Below are positions 8,885-16,847 of a DNA stretch of 64,000 nt, one piece after another (within the stretch, counting starts at the first letter, position 1; the number at the start of each line of letters is the position of its first letter). Source of the stretch: CAYMQB01 sp964392665 (GTDB taxonomy: Bacteria; Hydrothermota; E44-bin80); contig CAYMQB010000002.1 of assembly GCA_964392665.1 (NCBI GenBank), positions 1 through 64,000 of the forward strand. The letters run 5' to 3'. The notes beneath the pieces were generated by a model. That model did not search any database. It saw only the letters and a program-made list of their open reading frames with translations, and was not told the DNA's origin. A program made the translations under genes and the position numbers.

Positions 8885-10453
8885 ATGAGGAAATGCAAAA
8901 AATCAACTGCAAGTATTTTATCTACAAAAATGACTAAACATCTCTGTGCAAAAACACTTTTATGTTTTATTGTCTTCTCTTTGATTGCATCAGCAACCCA
9001 AGCAGCGCGCTCCTGGAAAACAAAGCAGCCTATGCTCACTGCAAGAAACCATCTCGCCATAGGTGTTGTTAATAGTAAGATATATGCAATAGGTGGTGAT
9101 GGAATGACAACGAATGAAGAGTATAACCCTGTCACGAATTCCTGGACTGCAAAGTCACCTATGCCTTCTGTAAGATACTGGGGTTTTGCATGCGGAGTAG
9201 TTCAGGGCAAGATATATGCTATTGGAGGAGCAGATGCAGGGCTCTACTTGAAAACAAACGAGGAATATGACCCTTCAACAGACACCTGGACTCCAAAAAC
9301 AGATATGTCTACAGAAAGATTCGGTCTTGCAGTTACTGTTGTTGGTAATAAACTCTACGCAATAGGTGGCTATAACAGTACAGGTGTTTTATCAACAAAC
9401 GAGGAATATGACCCGGTTACTAACTCCTGGACTACGAAAACACCGATGCCGACAGCACGATATTATCTTACTGCATCTGTCGCAGCCAATAAGATATATT
9501 TAATAGGTGGATATAACCCCGGTACAGGTTATCTTTCTGTAGTGGAAGAGTATGACCCGGCAACAGATACATGGACATCCAGAACCTCGATGCCGACAGC
9601 ACGAGGAGAACTCGCATCGGAATCAATCAATGATACTATATATGCTGTTGGCGGATGGAACGGTGCGATTGACCTTGCCACAGCAGAAGCTTATATTCCT
9701 GCATCGGATGCCTGGCAGGCTTGCCCTTCGATGCCAACTGCAAGGTCAGGACTTGCCGCTGGAAATATTGTTGACTCACTCTATGCAATTGGAGGATTAC
9801 AGGGATTCAGCTATCTAACAGCCAATGAGCAATATTCTCCCGATGTGACCAGCATTCAGATTCCTTCATTCTTTGTACAAGTTGGTAAGTCCTGCATTGA
9901 AATTCGTTGGAGAGTATCACTGGAAAGTGGTTTGGAATTTTACAGAATCCTCAAGAAAACAAAAGCAAAATATGAAGAAATCGCAGTATTCCCCTCTGGC
10001 GACCCATCACCTTCTCCCCAATCATATTCATACAGAGATAACGATGTAAAGTCAGGAAACAAATACGAATATAAACTTGGGGTTGTAAAAACTAATGGAA
10101 ACACACAATGGTATGGTCCTGTATCCGCTATCGTCCCCACCTCAAAACCATTTTTGAGAATCTCCCCAAATCCATTCACCTCAACCACAGTCATTAGTTA
10201 TTCGTCATTAGTTATTAATGACCAATTACCGATGACCAATGACTTACAATACCCAGCATTGCGAATCTATGATGCAAGTGGAAGGTTGGTTAAATCCTTT
10301 TCACTCCTCTCTCCTCACTCATCGCTCATCACTTCTTTAACATGGGATGGAAAAGATGATGCGGGCAAGTTTCTTTCTTCAGGTATATATTATTCTATCG
10401 TAAAACAGGGAGGAGGGGTAAAATATAAGAAAAAAATTCAATTTATAAGGTAG
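8885..10453 (+). CDS. Secreted Kelch-repeat protein with FlgD-like C-terminus
   Basis: 522 residues. A Sec signal peptide covers about 1-40 (CAKTLLCFIVFSLIASATQA). Six Kelch repeats follow to about 315, each with an (Y)AIGG strand, an EEYDP turn and a DTWTxKTxMPTAR linker, predicting a six-bladed beta-propeller. Residues about 325-420 look like an Ig/FN3 domain, and the end is a FlgD-like domain (ISPNPF, LRIYDASGRLV, WDGKDDAG, SGIYY). This domain often marks outer-membrane sorting or surface anchoring in FCB-type bacteria. The start ATG follows CGGAGGAA; a second ATG at 8930 would also leave a signal peptide. It is paralogous to the gene at 11404. Two runs in the FlgD-like part (10193-10248 and 10301-10340) look like intergenic repeat DNA read in frame. 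The ligand is unknown. Confidence 0.85.
   Translation: MRKCKKSTASILSTKMTKHLCAKTLLCFIVFSLIASATQAARSWKTKQPMLTARNHLAIGVVNSKIYAIGGDGMTTNEEYNPVTNSWTAKSPMPSVRYWGFACGVVQGKIYAIGGADAGLYLKTNEEYDPSTDTWTPKTDMSTERFGLAVTVVGNKLYAIGGYNSTGVLSTNEEYDPVTNSWTTKTPMPTARYYLTASVAANKIYLIGGYNPGTGYLSVVEEYDPATDTWTSRTSMPTARGELASESINDTIYAVGGWNGAIDLATAEAYIPASDAWQACPSMPTARSGLAAGNIVDSLYAIGGLQGFSYLTANEQYSPDVTSIQIPSFFVQVGKSCIEIRWRVSLESGLEFYRILKKTKAKYEEIAVFPSGDPSPSPQSYSYRDNDVKSGNKYEYKLGVVKTNGNTQWYGPVSAIVPTSKPFLRISPNPFTSTTVISYSSLVINDQLPMTNDLQYPALRIYDASGRLVKSFSLLSPHSSLITSLTWDGKDDAGKFLSSGIYYSIVKQGGGVKYKKKIQFIR
10193..10248 (+). repeat. In-frame ATTAGT/CATTAGT repeat in the first Kelch gene
   Basis: A word-like run built from ATTAGT, CATTAGT and ATGACCAAT units, translated as VISYSSLVINDQLPMTN. 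It has a closely matching copy at 12664-12719 in the paralogue. The same style of low-complexity repeat is common between genes in other bacteria. Here it lengthens a loop of the FlgD-like domain. Confidence 0.55.
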
Positions 10454-10638
10454 ATATTTGCTTCTTCATTAGAGAGTTGTCCAAAGATGTAGTTTCACAC
10501 ACAATCGGTTTTCTCAACTCATTTGAAAAAATTAGACAATAAAAGCATCGCAAGAGAGTAAAAATAACAGTATTTTGTTTGCTATTTTAACGGGGGGACT
10601 CAATAGGTAAACCAGATGTCCGCAAAATAATAACCTGC

Positions 10639-11229
10639 TTGAAGGAAATTGAGAATTTTTTAAAAAAGGATCTTGAACAATGCCTCAAAGAATTGCGCAG
10701 AATCGGCAACAAACTTGACAGCATAATTCCCTACCATGACGAACACAGTAAACGTGTAGCCTTTTATGCGTTAGCAATATCAAATTCACTGAATTTCAGC
10801 AAAAAGGAAAATGTATTACTCGAAATAACTGCTCTACTCCACGACCTGGGAAAAGTGGGAATTGATGGGAAAATCCTATGGAAACCTCTACCGTTAACAA
10901 TTGAAGAGAGAAACGAAGTACAAAAACATTCCCTGCGTGGTTATTATATACTTTCAGGGTTTACAGGTGAAATCGATATTCTCACTGGAGTTCGGTCACA
11001 CCATGAAAGACTGGACGGAACAGGATACCCCGATGGCTTGAGAAACAGCGAAATCCCGCTCTTTAGCAAGATACTCGCTGTAGCAGATTCTTTTGATGCG
11101 ATGACCTCAAAAAGACCATATCGCTCTGTTTTCACAAAAAAGCAGGCACTGGTGGAAATTGAAAAATGTGCTGGTTCTCAATTTGATGCAAGAACTGCCA
11201 GAATCTTCCTAAAAGCGATGGGTAATTGA
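10639..11229 (+). CDS. HD-GYP domain phosphodiesterase
   Basis: 196 residues, a stand-alone HD-GYP domain that would hydrolyse cyclic di-GMP in the cytosol. All signature parts are present: YHDEHSKRV, the HD motif LLHDLGKVGI, HH in RSHHERLDGTGYPDGL (the GYP loop), and AVADSFDAMTSKRPYR. There is no receiver or sensor domain. The start is uncertain: TTG 10639 has no ribosome site, and the frame is open back to 10591, where a G-run precedes it, but without a usual start codon. It lies between two Kelch genes and could link c-di-GMP level to surface behaviour; that link is only inferred from position. Confidence 0.8.
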   Translation: MKEIENFLKKDLEQCLKELRRIGNKLDSIIPYHDEHSKRVAFYALAISNSLNFSKKENVLLEITALLHDLGKVGIDGKILWKPLPLTIEERNEVQKHSLRGYYILSGFTGEIDILTGVRSHHERLDGTGYPDGLRNSEIPLFSKILAVADSFDAMTSKRPYRSVFTKKQALVEIEKCAGSQFDARTARIFLKAMGN

Positions 11230-11388
11230 AAAACATCAAGTGTCACTAATAATCTGGAAAAATTGGGAACTTTTGAACAATTCAGGACACGGAGAAAACT
11301 CAATCTTCAAAGACCATGAAAAATAATAGAAACAAGGTGTTTAAGAGCTTCAATCTATATAAGTATTCTCCTTTCGTACATAATATTT

Positions 11389-11394
11389 TATACT
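11389..11394 (+). promoter_or_regulatory. -10 box close to the second Kelch gene start
   Basis: TATACT lies 9 nt before the GTG at 11404, in an AT-rich stretch. The hexamer 17 nt upstream (TTCTCC) is a poor -35 box. No ribosome site precedes the GTG, which fits a leaderless or nearly leaderless transcript. Confidence 0.35.
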
Positions 11395-11403
11395 ATCTTA
11401 ATT

Positions 11404-12921
11404 GTGAAATTTTATAGAAATATAACACTCTTAACGGTTTTCTTTCTTTCCTCTGTTACAGGACAATCTCACGCAGCGCTTTCCTGGTCAACGAAACTGT
11501 CCATGCCGACTGCCCGATACGATATGGCAGTCGGTATGGTCGGCGGTGTTATCTATGTTATCGGTGGAGACCCCGGCAATCTCATTCCAATCAGCGCAGT
11601 GGAAGCTTATGACCCTGGACTCCCGCAAACGTGGACACCAAAAACACCAATGCCATATCCAATGCATAGACTGGCGGCAGCAGTCATAGGTACGAAAATA
11701 TACACTTGCGGAGGTTGGTATGGAATGGGTGCAAAAGCGTACACATTTGAGTATGACCCCGGATTAGATTCCTGGACCCAAAAATCCGATATGCCTGCTG
11801 CAAGGTTATACCATACTGCTGCAAGTTATGGCGGAAAGATGTATGCGTTTGGCGGAAGATACACTTATAATACGGTGTTTGAATATGAACCCACCGGTGA
11901 TACCTGGACAACAAAAACACCAATGCCGACAGCCCGTTACGGACATGCAGCCGTCACAGTGAACGGAAAAATCTATTGTTTAGGAGGACAGGATGGGACA
12001 AGCATATTCTCAACAGTCGAGGAATATGACCCAATTGCTGACAGCTGGATAACCAAATCTCCTATGCCCACACCAAGAGCATATGTAACCGCTTGTGTCG
12101 TAAGAGATACAATCTATGCAATAGGGGGAAGCGATAACACAAAGGCATACCTCAATGTGGTCGAAAAATACGACCCTGCAACGGACAATTGGGCATCTGA
12201 CACTCCAATGCCTACACCGCGCGCTGCTCCTGTATCTGCAGTTATCAGTAATATTATATATGTTATAGGAGGTGACAACGGAAACGAACTCGATGTCAAC
12301 GAAGCTGCGGAGCCCACGACAGGTATTGAACTCTCGTCATTCTATGCAACAGCTGAAACAGACCAGATTATGCTTTGTTGGAAGACCGAGTGTGAATCTT
12401 ACATAGCCTCTTGGATAATAAAGCGTTCCACAGAAACCTCTTGTTCAATCATTGCAAAGCTCGACGGTATCGGTTCAATGCCCAAAGAACATACTTATAC
12501 ATACAACGATAGGACCGTTGTAGCAAATCAGCGATATTACTATGAACTTGGAGCTCAATGCGTTAGCGGGTCAACAAAATGGTATGGACCTGTTTCCGCA
12601 ACTGTGCCCTTGCCAAAACCATTTTTGAGCATCTCCCCAAATCCCTTCAGGAAAACTACAGTAATTAGTTATTCGTCATTAGTCATTAACGACCAATTAC
12701 CAATGACCAATAACTTGCAATGCCCAGTATTGCGAATCTACGATGTCAGGGGGAGAAAGGTGAGGGAATTTATCCTTTATCCTTCATCCTTTATCCTTCC
12801 AGCAAAGCTGGAATGGGATGGCAAGAACTCAATGGGGATAAGGAGTGCCCCGGGAGCATATTTCGTTAAGCTCACTTCTAAAAAAATTCTAAAAACCGAA
12901 AAACTCATTCTACTAAAATAA
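11404..12921 (+). CDS. Second secreted Kelch-repeat/FlgD-like protein
   Basis: 505 residues, a paralogue of the gene at 8885. It has a signal peptide (LLTVFFLSSVTGQSHA), six Kelch repeats to about 300 (VIGGD, EYDP, TWTTKTPMPTAR), an Ig/FN3-like domain and a FlgD-like C-terminus (LSISPNPF, LRIYDVRGRKV, WDGKNSMG, PGAYFVKL). A propeller exported to the cell surface is likely; its ligand is unknown. The start is GTG 11404, with no ribosome site but a -10 box 9 nt upstream. In the FlgD-like domain one repeat is shared with the paralogue (12664-12719). At the next loop the two genes carry different repeat fillers: TTATCCTTCATCC-type here (12770-12800), CTCACTCATC-type in the other. This suggests a loop that tolerates repeat insertion. 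Confidence 0.85.
   Translation: MKFYRNITLLTVFFLSSVTGQSHAALSWSTKLSMPTARYDMAVGMVGGVIYVIGGDPGNLIPISAVEAYDPGLPQTWTPKTPMPYPMHRLAAAVIGTKIYTCGGWYGMGAKAYTFEYDPGLDSWTQKSDMPAARLYHTAASYGGKMYAFGGRYTYNTVFEYEPTGDTWTTKTPMPTARYGHAAVTVNGKIYCLGGQDGTSIFSTVEEYDPIADSWITKSPMPTPRAYVTACVVRDTIYAIGGSDNTKAYLNVVEKYDPATDNWASDTPMPTPRAAPVSAVISNIIYVIGGDNGNELDVNEAAEPTTGIELSSFYATAETDQIMLCWKTECESYIASWIIKRSTETSCSIIAKLDGIGSMPKEHTYTYNDRTVVANQRYYYELGAQCVSGSTKWYGPVSATVPLPKPFLSISPNPFRKTTVISYSSLVINDQLPMTNNLQCPVLRIYDVRGRKVREFILYPSSFILPAKLEWDGKNSMGIRSAPGAYFVKLTSKKILKTEKLILLK
12664..12719 (+). repeat. In-frame ATTAGT repeat, second Kelch gene
   Basis: Near copy of 10193-10248 at the same place in the FlgD-like domain. Both repeats therefore predate, or were copied with, the duplication of the two Kelch genes. 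Confidence 0.55.
12770..12800 (+). repeat. In-frame TTTATCCTT/CATCCTT repeat
   Basis: Several units of ATCCTTT/ATCCTTC in tandem, translated as FILYPSSFILP. At the equivalent loop the first Kelch gene has a different low-complexity run (10301-10340). That run shares CTCACTCATC words with intergenic DNA near 32051. Confidence 0.5.
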
Positions 12922-12937
12922 GAATTCGAGAAAGCTC

Positions 12938-12966
12938 TTGACTGGAAAAAACTAATCATATATAAT
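12938..12966 (+). promoter_or_regulatory. sigma70-type promoter of the Tat-substrate gene
   Basis: TTGACT (12938-12943), a 17-nt spacer and TATAAT (12961-12966). The leader would be about 60 nt and ends in AAGGAGG before the TTG start at 13034. Confidence 0.65.
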
Positions 12967-13033
12967 AGGCACAAGATGTGTGAGCAGCTGTTAATATAAA
13001 CCCATGTAAAACTTCAAACTGAAGGAGGAATAA

Positions 13034-13939
13034 TTGAGCATAGGAAGAAGAACATTCCTGAAACTCGCAGGTTTTGCAGGTTCTTTCCTGTTTCTGTTCT
13101 CTAAAATCCCCAATTTATTCGCAGGCAAATGGGAACACGGAAAAACAAACTGGTGGAAGGGTAAGACATTCCACCAGGATAACGTAGATGTATCAAACGT
13201 TGATGAAGGAATAATAAAGGCAAAGGTTCAGGGAAATTGGAAGGAATTCAAGATAAGGGAGTTGAGTTCAGATTTCTTAAAATGGAATTTTTCTTCTCGC
13301 ATCAAAGATCTTGATAAGATGAAAAAGATTATGTCAGGAGCGGGTGGTGAAATGGACTACGCTGGTCCACATAGTGCTTCGCTGGCAACCTATGGAGGAG
13401 GAAGGAAGGATTCAATCTTTACGATAAACAATGCGGTTAAAGGAATGGGTTTTGTCCCCGCTAAAGAAAAACTAAAAGATACAATTATGCTTCTGAAGAA
13501 CACAATCTCTAATCCAATGCCTGAAAAACTTGAACAACTAAAGAAAAATTACAAAGATAACACACTGTATGACAGAACGAAACAGGTCTCATTGGAACTT
13601 TACTCCTCTCCATCGTTCGAAACTCATACGTTCTTAAATTTAATGGAAAATCCTGTTTGCTCCATTGTTTTTCTTGATATTCCGTCCTATGAACTAAGAT
13701 GTATAGCAAGGCTTGTCCACCCGGATGACCCGGATGCAACACCTTATGAAAAAAATGTTACCTACTTTACAAACCTTGTTCATAGTTACTTTCATGGAAA
13801 GTTCTCCAAAGAATTCATCACTGCAATCTTTTATGTAATCGAAGAGTTCGACAACACACCAGGAGATAAAAGAGGAATAAGGGTAGTTCCACCTCGCCCT
13901 CTTGAAAAAACGGAGGAGAAACAGCTGAAGAGAGAATAG
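13034..13939 (+). CDS. Tat-exported protein of unknown function
   Basis: 301 residues, product not recognised. The N-terminus SIGRRTFLKLAGFAG is a textbook twin-arginine signal (GRRTFLK), followed by a hydrophobic stretch to about 33, so a folded and perhaps cofactor-loaded protein is exported. The mature part is rich in lysine and aromatic residues, with GGEMDYAGPHSASLATYGGG near 115 and LVHPDDPDATPYEKN near 240, but shows no obvious cofactor motif such as CxxCH. The start is TTG at 13034, chosen because AAGGAGG lies 5-6 nt before it and the Tat motif begins at once. It has its own promoter and stands between a Kelch gene and the ChaN-like gene. Confidence 0.6.
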   Translation: MSIGRRTFLKLAGFAGSFLFLFSKIPNLFAGKWEHGKTNWWKGKTFHQDNVDVSNVDEGIIKAKVQGNWKEFKIRELSSDFLKWNFSSRIKDLDKMKKIMSGAGGEMDYAGPHSASLATYGGGRKDSIFTINNAVKGMGFVPAKEKLKDTIMLLKNTISNPMPEKLEQLKKNYKDNTLYDRTKQVSLELYSSPSFETHTFLNLMENPVCSIVFLDIPSYELRCIARLVHPDDPDATPYEKNVTYFTNLVHSYFHGKFSKEFITAIFYVIEEFDNTPGDKRGIRVVPPRPLEKTEEKQLKRE

Positions 13940-14095
13940 AGAAGACGAAGTCGACCTGAGACGTAAGAAAAAGGCAAGTAAAAAGGCAAAAGTGAAAAGT
14001 TAAATCTTAATTAAAGAGATCCATCCTATTACGAGTTAATTATTTTCACCAAATAGGTTAACAAACAGCATTTTAATGACATATAGGAGGAACGA

Positions 14096-15067
14096 ATGAA
14101 TGTTAAATTGAAAATTTCTTTGAGCGTGTGCGTCTTTGCCATTTTCCTGGTTTCCACGATTTTTTCGCAGGAAAATATGCTCTTTAATACAAATTACCAG
14201 ATATATTCTACAAAATCCAATGAAACTGCAAAAATAATTAATATAGTAGAAGATTTCAAGAACTTTGATGTAGTTATCTTTGGAGAGGAACATAACGATT
14301 CAGTTGGTCACCATCTTGAGAAACTGCTTTTTGAAAAACTCTATGAAGAGTATGGTCGAAATATAACACTTTCGATGGAGATGTTCGACAGAGATGTTCA
14401 AGTCGTCCTGAATGAGTATTTGAATGGAAAAATCAAGGAATATTATCTTGAGAAGGATGCTCGAACCTGGGTTAACTACAAAGACTATCGTCCTCTTGTT
14501 GAATTCGCAAAGGAGAAGCATCTTGATGTAATAGCTGCAAATGCTGCTTTCAGGTATGTTAATATGGCAAGCAGACTGGGGCAAAATTCACTGCTCTCAC
14601 TTTCCGAGACCGCGAAAACTTTTCTGGCTCCTCTACCCTATGATAGCGCCACAGGTGCATACTTAGAAAAATTGAATAACCTGATGGCTAAAATGAGTGC
14701 ACCAAAATCAAAACCTGATATGGCAAAAACCGATTCAGTTAAGATGGAAAAAATGCCCATGAAAATGCCTCACATCAATATAAACCAGGGACAATCTCTC
14801 TGGAATGCAACAATGGCGTATTCTATTTCAGAGTATCTTAAAAAGCATCCTCATAAAAAAATTATGCATATAAACGGAAGAATGCACAGCGATGAATATT
14901 TCGGTGTCGTTGAGCAACTGAGAAAATATAATAAGGGAATCAAAGTGATGGTCATATCGGCATTCCCCGATAGCTCATTTGCAAAGCCCGACTTCAAAAA
15001 ATTCCAGGATTTCGGAGATTTTGTTATAATAACAAACCCTGAAATCCCCAAAACATTCAAAGAATAA
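14096..15067 (+). CDS. ChaN/DUF399-family exported protein
   Basis: 323 residues. A signal peptide covers about 1-22 (VFAIFLVSTIFSQ). The body matches the ChaN family (DUF399), whose members are haem-associated proteins linked to iron regulation: VVIFGEEHNDSVGHHLEK, LSMEMFDRDVQVVLNEYL, WVNYKDYRPLVEFAKEK and LDVIAANAAFRYVN. The C-terminal MHINGRMHSDEYFG and VMVISAFPD also fit. A Met/Lys-rich insert near residues 198-225 (KMSAPKSKPDM, KMEKMPMKMP) may bind a soft metal; that is inference. The ATG follows TAGGAGGAACGA. It precedes a convergent EamA gene. Confidence 0.75.
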   Translation: MNVKLKISLSVCVFAIFLVSTIFSQENMLFNTNYQIYSTKSNETAKIINIVEDFKNFDVVIFGEEHNDSVGHHLEKLLFEKLYEEYGRNITLSMEMFDRDVQVVLNEYLNGKIKEYYLEKDARTWVNYKDYRPLVEFAKEKHLDVIAANAAFRYVNMASRLGQNSLLSLSETAKTFLAPLPYDSATGAYLEKLNNLMAKMSAPKSKPDMAKTDSVKMEKMPMKMPHININQGQSLWNATMAYSISEYLKKHPHKKIMHINGRMHSDEYFGVVEQLRKYNKGIKVMVISAFPDSSFAKPDFKKFQDFGDFVIITNPEIPKTFKE

Positions 15068-15079
15068 AGAGGTCATTGT

Positions 15080-15964
15080 TTACTGACCCCGAGCACGATA
15101 TTGCTGTATAATGATTCCTGCTATAATTAGAATAAGACCTACTATTGTTGATGGAAGAATACCTTCCCCAACCACAAGATTGATTAAAACAAGTGACAGA
15201 AAAGGTGATAGATAGATTAAGTTTGCAACCTTTACTGTTGTTTTTGAAAGTTTGAGTGCCCGGAGCCACAAGATAAATGTAAACCCCATCTCAAAAAGTC
15301 CCACATAAATACCCCCGAAAACTCCTTGTATGTCAAGGATTCCTATCTTATCTGTGAACAGCATTGCAGGCAATATAAAAATAAACCCAAAGCAAAAATT
15401 CAAGAACAACTTTGCAACCTCATCACGCTTGTCTTTGATGTTATAAATCCAGAAGAAAGACCAGATGATAGTGCTACTCAGAGCAAGCAATACACCACCT
15501 GCATTCGTAAAATCAAAGCTCAAGACCTTTCCCCTGACAGCAATTACATATGCTCCGAAAAAACTAACAACTATCCCAAGAATGCTTTTGATTCCAATCT
15601 TTTGTTTGAGTAACGGAATAGATAGAAGCGAGACTATAATGGGCCAGGTATAATTTAATGTGAGGGCTTCCTGCGCTCTCAACAATGAGTATGCCTTAAA
15701 CAAAACTATATAATATAGAAATGGATTCAGGAATCCAAGTAAAGCGGAGCGTAAATAGTCCTTCCCTGAAAATACCTTTAGAAGACTCAATTTGTGCTGA
15801 GATAGTAAAACAATAAAAAGAACAAAAACAGAAGTTAAAGAAGCAAAAAAAAGTAATTGAAGAACCGTTAAGAATCTTAAGGAAACCTTGAACGCAGACG
15901 CAACCGTTGACCAGAATAAAACAGCAATAATTGCATAGATGTAAGCCTTCTTTTGGTTTTTCAT
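15080..15964 (-). CDS. EamA/DMT-family transporter
   Basis: 294 residues from the ATG at 15962-15964. Ten hydrophobic segments fall in two EamA repeats (YIYAIIAVLFWSTVASAFK and AGGVLLALSSTIIWSFFW), typical of drug/metabolite exporters in the inner membrane. The repeat-1 glycine/proline motif NYTWPIIVSLLSIPLLKQ is present. The substrate cannot be told. An upstream TTG would add seven residues, but the ATG is preferred: a promoter (TTGACA-17-TTACAT) ends 7 nt before it, giving a probable leaderless start. Confidence 0.8.
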   Translation of the reverse strand: MKNQKKAYIYAIIAVLFWSTVASAFKVSLRFLTVLQLLFFASLTSVFVLFIVLLSQHKLSLLKVFSGKDYLRSALLGFLNPFLYYIVLFKAYSLLRAQEALTLNYTWPIIVSLLSIPLLKQKIGIKSILGIVVSFFGAYVIAVRGKVLSFDFTNAGGVLLALSSTIIWSFFWIYNIKDKRDEVAKLFLNFCFGFIFILPAMLFTDKIGILDIQGVFGGIYVGLFEMGFTFILWLRALKLSKTTVKVANLIYLSPFLSLVLINLVVGEGILPSTIVGLILIIAGIIIQQYRARGQ

Positions 15965-15971
15965 AACCAAA

Positions 15972-16000
15972 ATGTAAACATACAAGGGATACTATGTCAA
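15972..16000 (-). promoter_or_regulatory. Promoter of the EamA gene
   Basis: On the minus strand TTGACA (15995-16000), 17 nt and TTACAT (15972-15977). If TACATT is the true -10 box, the spacer is 18 nt and the ATG follows after 6 nt. No ribosome site is seen, so the transcript is probably leaderless. Confidence 0.55.
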
Positions 16001-16031
16001 GAACTTTATTAAGGGACTAAGCACAGTAAGC

Positions 16032-16074
16032 TGTCATTCTGAGTAAACGATGCTTACTGACTGTGGAAGAATCT
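16032..16074 (+). repeat. TGTCATTCTGAG...GAAGAATCT repeat, copy 1
   Basis: 43 nt, repeated at 25093-25135 with two differences. The family is a common dispersed intergenic element. Here the two copies flank the whole phosphate regulon, one before phoB and one after phoU, in the same orientation. Confidence 0.75.
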
Positions 16075-16108
16075 AAGAAAATACCTCAAAGCTCTTCACA
16101 ACTATATC

Positions 16109-16137
16109 TTGACAACCGCCAGAAAAAATGATAAAAA
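16109..16137 (+). promoter_or_regulatory. Putative phoBR promoter
   Basis: TTGACA (16109-16114) with TAAAAA (16132-16137) 17 nt downstream, or GATAAA (16130-16135) at 15 nt. The phoB ATG at 16146 is 8 nt after the former. An AAAGG lies in between, so leaderless and ordinary initiation both remain possible. Confidence 0.4.
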
Positions 16138-16145
16138 GGCATTAA

Positions 16146-16847
16146 ATGAAGCATAATACGCTAATTTTGGGAAAACTAATATTCGTTGTTGACGATGAGC
16201 CTGATATTTTGGAACTTGTGACTCTTCATCTACAAAAAGCTGGTTTTCAAGTAAGGGGATTTCAGGAAGCTGAACCATTCCTTGAGGTCATCAATTCACA
16301 AAGCCCCGACCTTGTCATTTTGGACTTGATGCTGCCGGATATCGATGGTTTGGAAATTTGTAAATATATAAGAGGAGAAGAAAAACTTTCTTCAATCCCT
16401 ATCATAATGCTAACAGCAAGGACCGAAGAAACAGATAAGATAGTGGGATTGGAGCTTGGGGCGGACGATTATGTTACAAAACCTTTCTCACCAAAAGAAC
16501 TCGTTGCCAGAGTTAAGGCTGTATTGAGAAGAAAATTTGAAAGAGAAAAGGTGAAACAAATCTCCATAGGAGACATTCTCATAATAAACCCACAGAAATT
16601 TGAGGTTTATGTAGAAGGTAAACGAGTTGAATTAACCTCTACCGAGTTCAGAATCCTAAACGTTCTGGCAGAAAGACGAGGATGGGTCTTTTCAAGAGAG
16701 CAGATATTGAACCATCTGTGGGGTAACGAAAAGATAGTTGTTGACAGGACGATTGATGTCCATATTAAACATCTAAGAGAAAAATTCGGGAAGGCAGGTA
16801 AATTTATAAAAAATATAAGAGGAATAGGTTACAAATTAGAGGAATGA
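16146..16847 (+). CDS. phoB: PhoB-type response regulator
   Basis: 233 residues. The receiver domain (about 10-130) has the acidic pocket VDDEPD, the phospho-acceptor Asp near 59 (VILDLMLPDIDG), the switch Thr in MLTAR and the Lys in VTKPF. The C-terminal OmpR/PhoB winged helix (about 140-233) has ELTSTEFRILNVL, VDRTIDVHIKHLREK and RGIGYKLEE. In the phosphate system the phosphorylated form binds Pho boxes. The gene overlaps the next by ATGA, and the Pho-box-like array and pst genes lie directly downstream, which supports phoB over other OmpR-family names. Confidence 0.85.
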   Translation: MKHNTLILGKLIFVVDDEPDILELVTLHLQKAGFQVRGFQEAEPFLEVINSQSPDLVILDLMLPDIDGLEICKYIRGEEKLSSIPIIMLTARTEETDKIVGLELGADDYVTKPFSPKELVARVKAVLRRKFEREKVKQISIGDILIINPQKFEVYVEGKRVELTSTEFRILNVLAERRGWVFSREQILNHLWGNEKIVVDRTIDVHIKHLREKFGKAGKFIKNIRGIGYKLEE

